Source: a bacterium (lineage in GTDB: Bacteria > Methylomirabilota > Methylomirabilia > Methylomirabilales > 2-02-FULL-66-22). Taken from it: DNA of 64,000 nt. Below, in pieces: positions 43,023-51,998 of the stretch (the stretch's first letter is position 1; the number at the start of each line of letters is the position of its first letter). The stretch is taken from assembly GCA_029580855.1 (NCBI GenBank), contig JAKPQH010000015.1, positions 62,001-126,000 of the forward strand, read 5' to 3'. Below the pieces are notes generated by a model. That model worked only from the letters and a program-made list of their open reading frames with translations, searched no databases and was not told the DNA's origin. The translations under genes and the position numbers were made by a program.

Positions 43023-43853
43023 TCAGCGTGTCAAAACCCGATCTAGCCGCGGTGCGGCCGCGGAGACATTGGAACGGTTCAATGGCGTGCCGGCCTTTTG
43101 AAATCGGACGATGATGCTGATCCGTCGGTTGGCCGCATCGAGTGGATCGGAGCGGTTGGCCAAACGGCGGTCGGCGTACCCCACCACGCTGGCCACCTGA
43201 TCGGGGCGTAACCCGTTGTTGTCCAGGATGCGACGGGCGGCGTTGGCACGATCCGCGGAGAGTTCCCAGTTGGTGTAGCTCGGGGGTCCAACGTACGGAC
43301 GGCTGTCCGTGTGGCCTTCCAGCATGACGTGGTTTGGCAGTTTCCCGACCTCCCCGCCGATCAATCCCAAGATCTCCAGCGTCGTAGGCTTGATACGGGC
43401 GCTACCGACGTCGAAAAAGACGCCCTGAGCCGTCTCGACCAACTCGATGCGCAGCCCCTCATCCACAATCTCGATCTTGACCTTGTCTTCCAGTTTCGCC
43501 AGGTGCACCTGACCGTGGATCTGTTCCCGAAGCGCCGCCGCCGTCGCTTCCAGAGCCACGCGATCCGCATCCCGCCGCGCGACGTCCGGATTCGGCGCCG
43601 GTGGGGGTGGTAGGCGCATCTCGGGGGTCGGCCCGCCTTTCAGGATGCTGGGGGCGCCCGACTGGAACACTGTCGGGTCTTTGAAATATGCGGCCACCGC
43701 CTCTTTGACCGACTTGCTTTGCCCGACGATCCACAGGACGATGAAGAGCGCCATCATCGCGGTCACGAAATCCGCATAGGCCACCTTCCAGGCGCCGCCG
43801 TGGCGCCCGCCGTGCTTGGACTTCTTCTTGACGATCCTACGCGGTGCGTCCAT
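43023..43853 (-). CDS. motB: flagellar stator protein MotB
   Basis: 276 residues. Basic cytoplasmic start (VKKKSKHGGRHGGAWK), single TM helix (about 27-48) with the proton-channel aspartate in AYADFVTAMMALF, a proline-rich plug/linker (about 65-95) and a C-terminal OmpA-like peptidoglycan-binding domain with LEGHTDSRPY and NWELSADRANAARRIL. It anchors the stator to the cell wall. It follows motA by 18 bases. Confidence 0.96.
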   Translation of the reverse strand: MDAPRRIVKKKSKHGGRHGGAWKVAYADFVTAMMALFIVLWIVGQSKSVKEAVAAYFKDPTVFQSGAPSILKGGPTPEMRLPPPPAPNPDVARRDADRVALEATAAALREQIHGQVHLAKLEDKVKIEIVDEGLRIELVETAQGVFFDVGSARIKPTTLEILGLIGGEVGKLPNHVMLEGHTDSRPYVGPPSYTNWELSADRANAARRILDNNGLRPDQVASVVGYADRRLANRSDPLDAANRRISIIVRFQKAGTPLNRSNVSAAAPRLDRVLTR

Positions 43854-43871
43854 GGATCCTCGTCGCGTTCG

Positions 43872-44732
43872 TTAGCGCGGCACAACCGCCTTGCACGCGT
43901 CTTCCAGGGTGGAGGCGCTCGGTCGGTCGTAGCTGAAGATGACCCGCCGGCTGAACTCCACTGCCACGATCGGCGCGGAGCCGTTGGCGAACGCAAGGAC
44001 GCCGGCCTTGATGCACTGGAGCATCTTCCCCTCCTCCTGGCTCATCGCCTCCAGATTGACCGCCAAAGGCTGGACAAACCCGTAGCACAAGAGGATTCCG
44101 ATGAATGTGCCGACCAGGGCCACGGCGACCTTGTGCCCGATCTCCTCGGGCGGGCCGCTGATGGCCTGCATCGTGATCACGACACCCAAGACGGCGGCCA
44201 CGATCCCGAGACCGGGCAGCGAATCGCCCAGCCGCGCCAGGAGGCCGGGATGTCTCGCACCCTCCTCCTCGTGTGTCTCGATCTCGGCGTCCATCATCTC
44301 TTCAAGTTGGGCGGGTGTCACGGATCCGTCGACGAGCAGCTTGAGCGAATCGCACAGGAAATGGAGCGCGCGGCGATTCTTGAGCAGTCCCGTATACTTC
44401 GAGAAGATCGGGCTCTTGAAGGGGTCGGAGACGTCCTGGTCCAGAGCGATGAACCCGTTCTTCTTGGCATTGATGAACGTCTCGTACAGGACCGTGAGCA
44501 GCTCGAGATACATGGACTTGGACGGTCCGCCCCCGGCAAAAACCGCCGGGAGCCGACCCGCCAGCCCCTGAAGGACCTTGAGCGGAGTTCCGATGAGGAG
44601 AGATCCGAGGGCCGCTCCACCGATGATGAGGAACTCCGCCGGCTGGAAGAGGAGCAGGACGGGTCCACCCTCGATGATGAACCCCCCCAACACGCCGATG
44701 AGCACGACGACCGCTCCGATGATGACGAACAT
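43872..44732 (-). CDS. motA: flagellar stator protein MotA
   Basis: 286 residues, close to the usual length. Four TM helices (about 1-22, 32-52, 170-195, 205-230), a large cytoplasmic loop with torque-generating charged residues (about 80-150, KKNGFIALDQDVSDP), and the conserved GDSLPGLGIVAAVLGVVITM pore segment. Forms the proton channel with MotB. ATG at 44732 (FVIIGAVVVLIG) is the family start. Sits after a 354-base gap that should hold its promoter. Confidence 0.96.
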   Translation of the reverse strand: MFVIIGAVVVLIGVLGGFIIEGGPVLLLFQPAEFLIIGGAALGSLLIGTPLKVLQGLAGRLPAVFAGGGPSKSMYLELLTVLYETFINAKKNGFIALDQDVSDPFKSPIFSKYTGLLKNRRALHFLCDSLKLLVDGSVTPAQLEEMMDAEIETHEEEGARHPGLLARLGDSLPGLGIVAAVLGVVITMQAISGPPEEIGHKVAVALVGTFIGILLCYGFVQPLAVNLEAMSQEEGKMLQCIKAGVLAFANGSAPIVAVEFSRRVIFSYDRPSASTLEDACKAVVPR

Positions 44733-45086
44733 GGTCTCAGCCCTCGGTGGTGCGGATTTCAGTTCCACCGATCTAGGGGTCCGTACGGTGTCCATCGCCG
44801 GACCCGCATGCAAAAACGTTTGCGTACGGTCCTGCCTTGCCGCGAGAATACACCACCATGGCAGCGCGGACGCTCCAGCTGACGCCTTCTCTGAACGGCT
44901 GGTATTACACCACGACGACCGCACGCCAGTTCCCAACGCGACGCCCGGCCGTCCCGGTCCGGTCGCACGGCATCTCTGGTGCTCATCGCGGCGTCGAACC
45001 CCGCCGGTCTCGGGTACGGAGCCGACGGCCGGCCCCGTCCGGCAACCGCCGGACCGCGGTTACGGCTACGCGCCTGACGTCGCCCC
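44733..45086 (-). promoter_or_regulatory. gap upstream of motAB, presumed promoter region
   Basis: No gene. Contains a small hairpin GCAAA/TTTGC near 44812-44825. I searched for sigma-28 and sigma-54 promoter strings and found none convincing. Confidence 0.35.
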
Positions 45087-46598
45087 TCATGGGCGCACGT
45101 CATCACCCGACCCGTCCGGTGTGTCCACCGGTACCGCGATCGGCAGCGTAAACCAGAAACGGCTACCCGCCCCGGGCGTACTCTCCAGGCCGACCTGGCC
45201 GCCGTGCAGAACCACCAGGCGGCGGGTCAGCGACAGGCCCAGCCCGGTCCCCTCGTGTCGGCTGTCGCCCACCTGCTCGAAGTCTTGGAACAGACGCTGC
45301 TGATCCGCCTCCGCAATGCCGATGCCCGTGTCGCGCACCGAGATCTCGACGAAGGCTACGGTGGCCGACCGGGTCGCCATGCCGGCGGGATCCTGCACGT
45401 CGTTGATCCGGGGTGCGCGCACCGTGGTCTCGCGCGGCGGAAGCATCCGGGCCGTTACGGTCACCTCCCCTCCCTCGGGGGTAAACTTGATCGCGTTGCT
45501 CAAGAGGTTGAGCAGGATCTGGTGCACGCGGACCGGGTCCGCCTGGACCGGTGGGAGATCGTCAAGGATCACCCGCGCCGTGTGGAGATGCTTGGTCGCC
45601 GCTTGGGGCTGCATGACGGCCAGCGCCTGGTCGACGGCCCCCGCAAGCGTCATCGGCCGCAAGTGCAAGCTCAGTTTCCCTGCCTCCATCTTCGCGAGGT
45701 CGAGAATATCGTTGATCAGGCGCAACAGGCGCGTGCCGTTGTCGTGCACGTGGCGTACGTACCGACGTTGTCGCTCGGTCAGCGATCGGCCGGTGTCCCC
45801 GCGCAAAAGTTCGGAAAACCCTAGGATAGAGTTCAGCGGGGTGCGCAGTTCGTGTGACAAATGCGCGAACAATTGTCCCTTCTGGCGCGCAGCCGCTTGC
45901 AGTTCCGCGTTCAGATGCTCGAGCGCCGCCGTGCGTTCTCGCACCCGGGCCTCCAGCGCCTCGGAGTGCTGCTTCAGCCGCCGGTACAGCGCCGCATTCT
46001 CGATGGCGATGGTCGCCTGGCTCGCGAGAATGGGCAGCAGCCGCGTCGCGTCGTCTCCCACGTGGTCCTCGGATCGCTCGTGCAGCGCGAACACACCCAT
46101 GCACCCGCCCTCCGGCCCCAGCGGCGCCGTAAAGAGCATCGCGTCCTCAAACGGCGACCAGCCCGGTGTTCCTGGAGGAACCGGCGCCTTCGCGACGACC
46201 TGACCCGTCGCAAATGTTGTGCCCAGCGGTCCGGCTCCCGCCGGGATACGGCTGGCGTCCGGGTGTCCCGGCGGCAAGATCTCCACGGCGCCCTCCGCGA
46301 CGCACCGCGCGCGAAGAACGAGTTGGCCGGTTTCGTCGGCCAAATAGATACTGCACGCGGCGCTCCCCAGGTCTTCCTGGACGATGGTGAGCAGGCGGCG
46401 GAAAACCTCATCCAGCTCGGTGCAGTCCCGCAGCACGTCCGACAGACGGCGGAGAAACGACAATTCTTGGATCTTCTGCTCGTAACGCACGCTCAACTCG
46501 CCCAGGCCCGCTGCGTACAGATCCCGCTCGCGCCGCATCTCGGCCAAGGCGGTCGGCGACGAAGGCGCGGTCTCGCCAACCAACGGATGTCCTGTCAA
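45087..46598 (-). CDS. GAF-domain hybrid-less sensor histidine kinase
   Basis: 503 residues, no TM helix. An N-terminal coiled segment, a GAF domain (about 50-205, with CSIYLADETGQLVL), a signalling coiled coil, HisKA with FAHLSHELRTPLNSILGFSE (His about 250) and a HATPase_c domain with NLLSNAIKFTPEGG, DTGIGIAEADQQRLF and GTGLGLSLTRRL. Cytosolic sensor kinase, possibly of redox or ligand state. The start is assigned to a TTG that overlaps the HDOD gene stop (TTGA), with AGGTGA ahead. No response regulator gene is adjacent. Confidence 0.88.
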   Translation of the reverse strand: MTGHPLVGETAPSSPTALAEMRRERDLYAAGLGELSVRYEQKIQELSFLRRLSDVLRDCTELDEVFRRLLTIVQEDLGSAACSIYLADETGQLVLRARCVAEGAVEILPPGHPDASRIPAGAGPLGTTFATGQVVAKAPVPPGTPGWSPFEDAMLFTAPLGPEGGCMGVFALHERSEDHVGDDATRLLPILASQATIAIENAALYRRLKQHSEALEARVRERTAALEHLNAELQAAARQKGQLFAHLSHELRTPLNSILGFSELLRGDTGRSLTERQRRYVRHVHDNGTRLLRLINDILDLAKMEAGKLSLHLRPMTLAGAVDQALAVMQPQAATKHLHTARVILDDLPPVQADPVRVHQILLNLLSNAIKFTPEGGEVTVTARMLPPRETTVRAPRINDVQDPAGMATRSATVAFVEISVRDTGIGIAEADQQRLFQDFEQVGDSRHEGTGLGLSLTRRLVVLHGGQVGLESTPGAGSRFWFTLPIAVPVDTPDGSGDDVRP

Positions 46599-47494
46599 TG
46601 CATCACCTGTAAGAAGGTCTCGACGGCCTCCCGATCCTGCGTCAGTGCGTCGGTCCACCGCTGCAGCTCGGCGGATCCGATCTTGAGTCTCCGCAGCACG
46701 TCCGGGTCCGGCAAGGGGACGAGCACGTCTCCGCCCGAACCGATCCCGGCATTCCGGCTCAGCGTGTCCGCCAGATGCACGACGGCTGTCAGCGCGCGGC
46801 AGTTCGGGCTGGCCGCGGCGGGTCGGTGATGAAACGCAATGGGCTCGACGATGGCTGCTGGGAAACGCCACCGCTCCGCCAGCCATCTCCCAACGGCCGC
46901 GTGGTCCACGCTGAAGAGCATCACCTCCGCCTCGCGGATCAGGCAGGGCATCTCCGCGGCGATGCGGACCGCCTCGGCGTATCGGGGGCGGAAGAAGCGG
47001 TCGAGTACCACTTTCCCGACGTCGTGCAGGAGGCCGCCCACAAAGGCCGCTTCGGCGTCGACCACCCGCAGGGTCTTCGCGATGAGGCGCGCCGCAGAAG
47101 CGGTGACTCCGACGTGCAGCCAGAACCGTTCGCGGTCGAAACTGTCGGCCGGACCGTTCTCGTTCAGCGTCTGGCACACCGTGGCCGCCAAGACGATGCT
47201 TTTGACCGTGTCGAACCCCAGCAAGACCACGGCGTGATTGATCGTCACGATCTCTCGTCGAAATCCGTAAAACGCGGAGTTCGCCAGCCGGAGGATTCGC
47301 GTCGCGAGTGCCTGGTCGCTGCCGATGACCCGCGCCAGGTCGCCGGCAGACGCGCGCTGATCCTCGACCAGCTGGAGGACCCGCGGGACGACGATGGGCA
47401 GTGCGGGCAGATCCGCGATCCGTTGGACGATCCGCCGCGTCTCGCTCGGCGGAAGGGGCGGCATCGTGGTGCGTTCCCGTTCGGTGGTGATCAT
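46595..47494 (-). CDS. HDOD domain signalling protein
   Basis: 299 residues. The HDOD domain covers about 20-220: LPALPIVVPRVLQLVEDQRASAGDLARVIGSDQAL, LANSAFYGFRREIVTINHAVVLLGFDTVKSIVL, and a partly kept HD motif GGLLHDVGKVV with FHHRPA. Proteins of this family regulate motility, adhesion or stress output without a settled biochemical activity. Its position between flagellar genes and a kinase suggests a motility link. Confidence 0.88.
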   Translation of the reverse strand: MITTERERTTMPPLPPSETRRIVQRIADLPALPIVVPRVLQLVEDQRASAGDLARVIGSDQALATRILRLANSAFYGFRREIVTINHAVVLLGFDTVKSIVLAATVCQTLNENGPADSFDRERFWLHVGVTASAARLIAKTLRVVDAEAAFVGGLLHDVGKVVLDRFFRPRYAEAVRIAAEMPCLIREAEVMLFSVDHAAVGRWLAERWRFPAAIVEPIAFHHRPAAASPNCRALTAVVHLADTLSRNAGIGSGGDVLVPLPDPDVLRRLKIGSAELQRWTDALTQDREAVETFLQVMH

Positions 47495-47609
47495 TTACGG
47501 TACCGCCTCATGTCCACACGTCCGAGCTGCCGCCGGCGTGGATTCGCGCCCAATCTGTCGGTCCGGTGATTTCGCCTGGGGCTGCAAGAGCACTGCCAGG
47601 TCACAGCAA

Positions 47610-48101
47610 TTACGCTTTCGCACGCCGCACCGCCCATTGCGCAGGCCCGGTCGGGACAGCTTGCCCTGTGTCGACTGTCTCGCGTTCCAGCTCCAGCCTG
47701 CGACGCAAATTCCGCAGCACCTGTACCTCACCGGGGAGCAGCGACGTTTCCTCCGCAACCCGTTCCACCGCGACGCCTTGCGCCAGCAATGTGGTCGCCC
47801 CGCGGACACGTTCGCCGAGGTCCGCGCACGGGCCCACCGACTCCGCCGGCGCGGCGGGGGCGGCACTGTTCTCTTCGCACGGCTCGGCTCTCTCCGTAAC
47901 CGGGGCGGGCGATGCAACCTGCGCTGGCGGCATTTCTTGCCGCGTGAATTCCTGCGCGACGGCACACAATTCTACCGCCAGGGCTTCCAGCCGCTCCTCC
48001 CGGTCACGTGTCTGCGCAGCGCGCTCCCGCAGGAGCCGCGCGATGAGAACCAAGAGCGCCGCGTTGATACCGACCTGAACAACCACAAACGCCATCAGCA
48101 T
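47610..48101 (-). CDS. DUF2802-like membrane-anchored coiled-coil protein
   Basis: 163 residues. One TM helix at the start (MAFVVVQVGINAALLVLIARLL), a coiled coil (about 25-55), an Ala/Pro/Glu-rich stretch and a C-terminal helix-turn-helix-like segment GVAVERVAEETSLLPGEVQVLRNLRRR. That order matches DUF2802 proteins found near fliA/flhF in other flagellated bacteria. It overlaps a tiny upstream ORF by seven bases. Function unknown; a role in flagellar regulation is guesswork from context. Confidence 0.7.
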   Translation of the reverse strand: MLMAFVVVQVGINAALLVLIARLLRERAAQTRDREERLEALAVELCAVAQEFTRQEMPPAQVASPAPVTERAEPCEENSAAPAAPAESVGPCADLGERVRGATTLLAQGVAVERVAEETSLLPGEVQVLRNLRRRLELERETVDTGQAVPTGPAQWAVRRAKA

Positions 48102-48274
48102 GCCGTTTCTCCATCCGCACGGTGCCGAGAGTGCTCACGTCGCCGGGCCGAATCCAGGATGGTGGCGAAATGCGCCGCTCGCCCGGCGAGCATCGAGCCG
48201 CGCCACCACCACGCGCAGAGCGCGACGGCGCCAGCCAAGCACACGCTATTCGCTATGACCATGGCCGTCAACAT
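48095..48274 (-). CDS. tiny membrane protein, hypothetical
   Basis: 59 residues: MLTAMVIANSVCLAGAVALC forms one TM helix, then WWWRGS and a basic hydrophilic tail rich in R/H. Its stop overlaps the start of the DUF2802-like gene, and the ribosome site GGAG of that gene lies inside it, as expected of a coupled small gene. Its own ribosome site is weak. Confidence 0.45.
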   Translation of the reverse strand: MLTAMVIANSVCLAGAVALCAWWWRGSMLAGRAAHFATILDSARRREHSRHRADGETAC

Positions 48275-48286
48275 CGGTTCACGCGC

Positions 48287-48469
48287 TCACACGCAGACCT
48301 CGAACGCCTCCACAGCGTCCCGCGGCCGCTCAGGGTGTGCCGGTCCGGTGTCGGCCCCTTTTGCGTCGTCCTCCGGAACCCGGCTGCGCACGTCGCGTTC
48401 CGGCCGTCGTCGATCGCGGGAGCGCTTTGGAAGATCACCGTACCTCGGGAGTGGGCGACTGTCGCGCAT
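48287..48469 (-). CDS. tiny arginine-rich ORF, hypothetical
   Basis: 60 residues, hydrophilic and Arg/Asp/Pro-rich, ending AVEAFEVCV. A GAGG ribosome site directly after the lipoprotein stop stands six bases before its ATG. It fills the gap between the lipoprotein gene and the next small ORF, so the operon would have no untranslated break. Composition is not strongly protein-like. Confidence 0.3.
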   Translation of the reverse strand: MRDSRPLPRYGDLPKRSRDRRRPERDVRSRVPEDDAKGADTGPAHPERPRDAVEAFEVCV

Positions 48470-48477
48470 GCCGCACC

Positions 48478-49116
48478 TCAGTTCGGGGTAACGTATTCCA
48501 GGACCGGCCATGCTGCGAACGGTGTGTCGGCGAGCCGAGGCGGCGCCTCACACAGCTGACGTACCAGCTCCTCGGCGGCGCGTCGCGAGGCGGTATCGAA
48601 GGCGCTTCCCGTGGCGCCCGAGATGGCCGCATCGGTTCGCCCCTGCCACAGAATGTTTCCGTCGGCGACCCGTACGAGGCGGGCCTCCGCTCCGACCCGG
48701 GTGATGCGCGTGTCGCGGCCCCAGACCTGTTCGTGCCGGAACACGTCGACGACCAGCAGCTGGCCTACCCCGTGGCGAAGGAGCAGCCGATCCGCCAGGT
48801 GGGGATCCACGTGCTCCCCCGTCAGGAGGCCGCGCGCTGCGTGGCTGAGCGCGGGGCCAAGGTCGGGATACGCCTGCACCAGCAGGTGGCGGTCACGCAC
48901 GTTGAACCACCGCAGGGCTAACTCGGCTGCCACCTGGCGACCGACCTGCCGGGCGGGCACATCCAGCGGCGACTCCCGCGGCACCTCCACGACGACGACC
49001 CAGCCCGACGACCGCTCTACCCGGTACGCAGGGTCCGCCAGAACAAAGGTGGTTGCGGGACATCCGGCGACGAGACATACCAGGAGCACGACAGGCACAG
49101 CATCACGGCACCGCAT
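48478..49116 (-). CDS. lipoprotein in the flagellar operon, hypothetical
   Basis: 212 residues. Signal peptide with lipobox LVAGC (cysteine near residue 18). The mature domain contains RQVGRQVAAELALRW, LLLRHGVGQLLVVDVFRHEQVWG and a C-terminal helix RRAAEELVRQLCEA; it resembles small outer-membrane or periplasmic lipoproteins such as LpoB/FlgT-type folds in general form only. It overlaps the fliA end by 14 bases. It could be a flagellar accessory lipoprotein. Confidence 0.7.
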   Translation of the reverse strand: MRCRDAVPVVLLVCLVAGCPATTFVLADPAYRVERSSGWVVVVEVPRESPLDVPARQVGRQVAAELALRWFNVRDRHLLVQAYPDLGPALSHAARGLLTGEHVDPHLADRLLLRHGVGQLLVVDVFRHEQVWGRDTRITRVGAEARLVRVADGNILWQGRTDAAISGATGSAFDTASRRAAEELVRQLCEAPPRLADTPFAAWPVLEYVTPN

Positions 49117-49930
49117 GGGCGAGTCCCCCACGGCCTGGTGCGACGTCCGGCGCCAGCGCCAGGTCGTCCGATCCCAGCTTCCGGCGCTGCAACCGCCCTC
49201 GGATCCGCTTCAGCGCCGCGCTGTGGATTTGCGAAACCCGCGATTCGGACACTTCGAGCACCGCGGCGATTTCTTTCATGGTGAGTTCGTCGTAGTAGTA
49301 CAAGCTCAGCACGGTCCGTTCCGAGCGCGGCAGTTCGTCAATGATCTCCCCCAGCAGCGCTTGTCGCGCCTTGAGTGCCAGAGCCTGCCAGGGGTCGGGC
49401 GCACTCCGCTCGACGGTCGCGGGTCCTCCGCCGATCTCCCCACCGTCCTCGCCGGTGCTCGCCGCATCCAGCGAGACCTGCAGACCGCCGCGGAGCTCGT
49501 GCTGGACGCGATGGTAGTCCTCCAGATCCATCTTCAGGTATGCGGCGACCTCGTGGTCCTCCGGGGCGCGAAGCAACTGCTGCTCCAGCCGTCCGCGTGC
49601 TCGCTCGATGTGGCGGGCCTTCTCGCGCAGCGAGCGCGGCAGGGTGTCCATGCTGCGCAGGTCGTCCAGGATGGCTCCCCGGATCCGCATCTGCGCGTAC
49701 GCGGCGAACTCGACATCCTTGTCGGGGTCGTAGCTCTCGATGGCCGCCAAGAGTCCCGGAATACCCGCGGATTCCAGATCGTCCACTTCCACGTACGGCG
49801 GAAGGCGCAGCGCCATCCGGCCCGCAACCCGGCGGACCAGACCGATCGTGTGGCGGATGAGCGTGTCGCGGAGCTCGGGATCGCGGCTGGCGCGGAAACG
49901 CTGCCACAAGGGACGCAGATCGTCGCTCAT
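49103..49930 (-). CDS. fliA: flagellar sigma factor FliA (sigma-28)
   Basis: 275 residues. Region 2 has RRVAGRMALRLPPYVEVDDLESAGIPGL and AYAQMRIRGAILDDLRSMD; region 3 and region 4 follow, the latter ending LTMKEIAAVLEVSESRVSQIHSAAL. It directs RNA polymerase to late flagellar genes such as flagellin and motor genes. The ATG overlaps the flhG stop by four bases. Typical place in the flhF-flhG-fliA order. Confidence 0.96.
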   Translation of the reverse strand: MSDDLRPLWQRFRASRDPELRDTLIRHTIGLVRRVAGRMALRLPPYVEVDDLESAGIPGLLAAIESYDPDKDVEFAAYAQMRIRGAILDDLRSMDTLPRSLREKARHIERARGRLEQQLLRAPEDHEVAAYLKMDLEDYHRVQHELRGGLQVSLDAASTGEDGGEIGGGPATVERSAPDPWQALALKARQALLGEIIDELPRSERTVLSLYYYDELTMKEIAAVLEVSESRVSQIHSAALKRIRGRLQRRKLGSDDLALAPDVAPGRGGLAHAVP

Positions 49931-50820
49931 GGCATTCTCCGGTGACCGGCTCCCCGGTCCGGACAAGCGGAGGTCACCGACGATTCCACCAGACGACGCC
50001 AGAACTCCCCACAGGGGCCGCGCACCGCCGTACGCGCGACCCGCTCGGCGATCCCCCGAATGGCCTCGGCGGCGCGTGTGTGGGGGAAATAGAGGATCAG
50101 CGGGCGCTGCTCGCACACAGCGCGCTCCACACAGGCGTCTCGCGGGATCCAGCCGGCCAGCGGGACGTCTCGTTTGAGAAAGCGCTGTGCGATGCGCTCG
50201 ATGTGCCCGTGGACCTCGCGCGCCTGGGCGGCATGCTCCACCAGATTCACGAGCAGGCGGACGGACACCTCCGCACGGCGCTGCGTGAGAATCTTGAGCA
50301 TCGCGTAGGCGTCGGTGATGGCCGTGGGTTCGGGGGTCGTGACGAGGAAGATTTCGTCAGCGGCAAGTGTCAGCGCCACAACGGTGCGCGACAGTCCCGC
50401 GCCGGTGTCGAGGATCGTGAGGTCGGCGTGGCCCGGGCGACGCTGCAAGCGTGCGACCAGGGTTGCGCGGTGCGCGGCGTCGAGGTTCGCCAGGGCCTCC
50501 ACGCCCGACGCCGCGGGAATCACCTGCAGGCCCACCGGTCCTTGCACGACCGCCTCGTCCAAGGTCAACCCATGGATCAGCACGTCTCGCAGCGTATGAC
50601 GGGGGTGCAGGTTCAGCAGGACATCGACGTTTGCGAGGCCGAGGTCGCCGTCCACCAGACACGTCCGCTGACCCATCTGCGCCAGCGCCAGCGCCAAGTT
50701 CACCGCCAGCGACGTCTTGCCGACGCCGCCTTTGCCGGATGTCACCGCCAGACTCCACGCGCGGTTCGGGGCGACGCGTCGCAGGCCTACGGCTTGGTCA
50801 CGCGGGATCGTGTCTAGCAT
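49927..50820 (-). CDS. flhG: flagellar number regulator FlhG (MinD-like ATPase)
   Basis: 297 residues. Deviant Walker A TSGKGGVGKTSLAVNLA (about 28-45), switch aspartate in LVDGDLGLANVDVLLN, and LDTGAGLSR. An N-terminal short helix (LDTIPRDQAVGLRR) resembles the FlhF-stimulating DQA-type activator of FlhG. With FlhF it sets flagellar number and position. It overlaps flhF by seven bases. Confidence 0.95.
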   Translation of the reverse strand: MLDTIPRDQAVGLRRVAPNRAWSLAVTSGKGGVGKTSLAVNLALALAQMGQRTCLVDGDLGLANVDVLLNLHPRHTLRDVLIHGLTLDEAVVQGPVGLQVIPAASGVEALANLDAAHRATLVARLQRRPGHADLTILDTGAGLSRTVVALTLAADEIFLVTTPEPTAITDAYAMLKILTQRRAEVSVRLLVNLVEHAAQAREVHGHIERIAQRFLKRDVPLAGWIPRDACVERAVCEQRPLILYFPHTRAAEAIRGIAERVARTAVRGPCGEFWRRLVESSVTSACPDRGAGHRRMP

Positions 50821-51998
50821 CGGGCCCTCGTCGAGGCCGTGCGACGGCGCTCGGGTAGATCGGGGAGCAAGAGGGTCGCGAGCCGCTCCGGGGTGGCCTG
50901 AGCCAGATCGTCCGGTACCTCTTGCCCCGCCGCCAGATACGAGATCGAGAGGTCGTGTCGCAACGCGAGTCCCAGCACCGCGCCCACCGACCGGGCCTCG
51001 TCTATCTTTGTGATCAACAGCTGTCGGTAGCGCAGCGGCCGGAATCGCCGCAGAGTCTCCTCGACGTCGGTGCCCTTGGTGGTGGCGCTCAGGACGAGAT
51101 GCACCTCCGGGTTGGGGATCTGCTGCAGAAACGCCCGCAGCGCGGCGATTCCCTCCTCATGGTGCGGGCTCCGGCCCGTGCTGTCCACCAGGACGAGATC
51201 CGCCCGCTCGGCGGCGCGCACGACGCGGGCGAGATCGTCGGGCGTCCGGGCCACCCGCAGCGGGACCCCCAAAAGCTCCGCGTAGATCTGCATCTGGGCG
51301 GTGGCGCCGATCCGGTAGGTATCCAGGCTCACCAGGACCGGCGGCGCTCCTCCCGCCTGCCGGCGCTGACCCGCGAGTTTGGCGATGGTCGTGGTCTTGC
51401 CGACCCCGGTTGGTCCGACCAGGACGACCACGCGCCGCGTGCCGCTCGGCACGTCCCCTTGGACCCGAAACGCCGCGCTCAGGACCGCGCGCACGGCGAC
51501 ACGCTCGGCGGCGCGGCGCCCCTTGCGGACCGGTGCCGGCAGGTTGGAGAGAATCTGGCGCGCCAGGGCAGCGGGGAGGTCCCGGCGGCACAGCTCGCGG
51601 TACAGGCGCTGCAGACCGGGGGTCATCCGCGGCGCCGGCGTGGCGGCCTCATGCAGCTCCAGAAGCATCTGGTACATCTGTTCCATCGTTCCCGGCCCCG
51701 CCGGGTCGAAAACCGGGGTCGCCCGCGTCCACGCGCCCGGGGCGGCGCAATCCACGGTCGTCCTCGACCGGAGCAGCGCGGCTGCCTCCCCGGGTGTCGA
51801 CCCGGCGGCCAGCCCGCCTGCGGGCGCGCCGTCCTCGTCTACCGCCGCCGTCACCTCGACCCGCCCCGCCGGCCCCCCCGCGCGTGGGGCGAGCTCCGGC
51901 TCGCGCGCGTGCAGGATCACGGCGTCCGGCCCCAACTCATCCCGGACGCGCGCCAGCGCCTCGGCCACCGTCGCCGCCTCAAACCGTCGCAACCGCAT
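50814..51998 (-). CDS. flhF: flagellar biosynthesis GTPase FlhF
   Basis: 394 residues: N-terminal basic domain (RRFEAATVAEALARVRDELGPDAVILHARE), a linker, and an SRP-type NG GTPase domain with LVGPTGVGKTTTIAKLAG, LVDSTGRSPHH and TKIDEARSVGAVLGL. It recruits early flagellar parts to the pole. It overlaps flhA by 20 bases. Confidence 0.95.
   Translation of the reverse strand: MRLRRFEAATVAEALARVRDELGPDAVILHAREPELAPRAGGPAGRVEVTAAVDEDGAPAGGLAAGSTPGEAAALLRSRTTVDCAAPGAWTRATPVFDPAGPGTMEQMYQMLLELHEAATPAPRMTPGLQRLYRELCRRDLPAALARQILSNLPAPVRKGRRAAERVAVRAVLSAAFRVQGDVPSGTRRVVVLVGPTGVGKTTTIAKLAGQRRQAGGAPPVLVSLDTYRIGATAQMQIYAELLGVPLRVARTPDDLARVVRAAERADLVLVDSTGRSPHHEEGIAALRAFLQQIPNPEVHLVLSATTKGTDVEETLRRFRPLRYRQLLITKIDEARSVGAVLGLALRHDLSISYLAAGQEVPDDLAQATPERLATLLLPDLPERRRTASTRARC

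Noticed and set aside
44733-44960. Search for a sigma-28 or sigma-54 promoter before motA
   Set aside because: No TAAA-N15-GCCGATAA or GG-N10-GC string with acceptable matches was found; the region is reported only as a presumed promoter region.
44759-45106. A 115-codon frame on the minus strand between the kinase gene and motA
   Set aside because: Arg/Gly-rich, overlaps the end of the kinase gene, and has no ribosome site or known domain.
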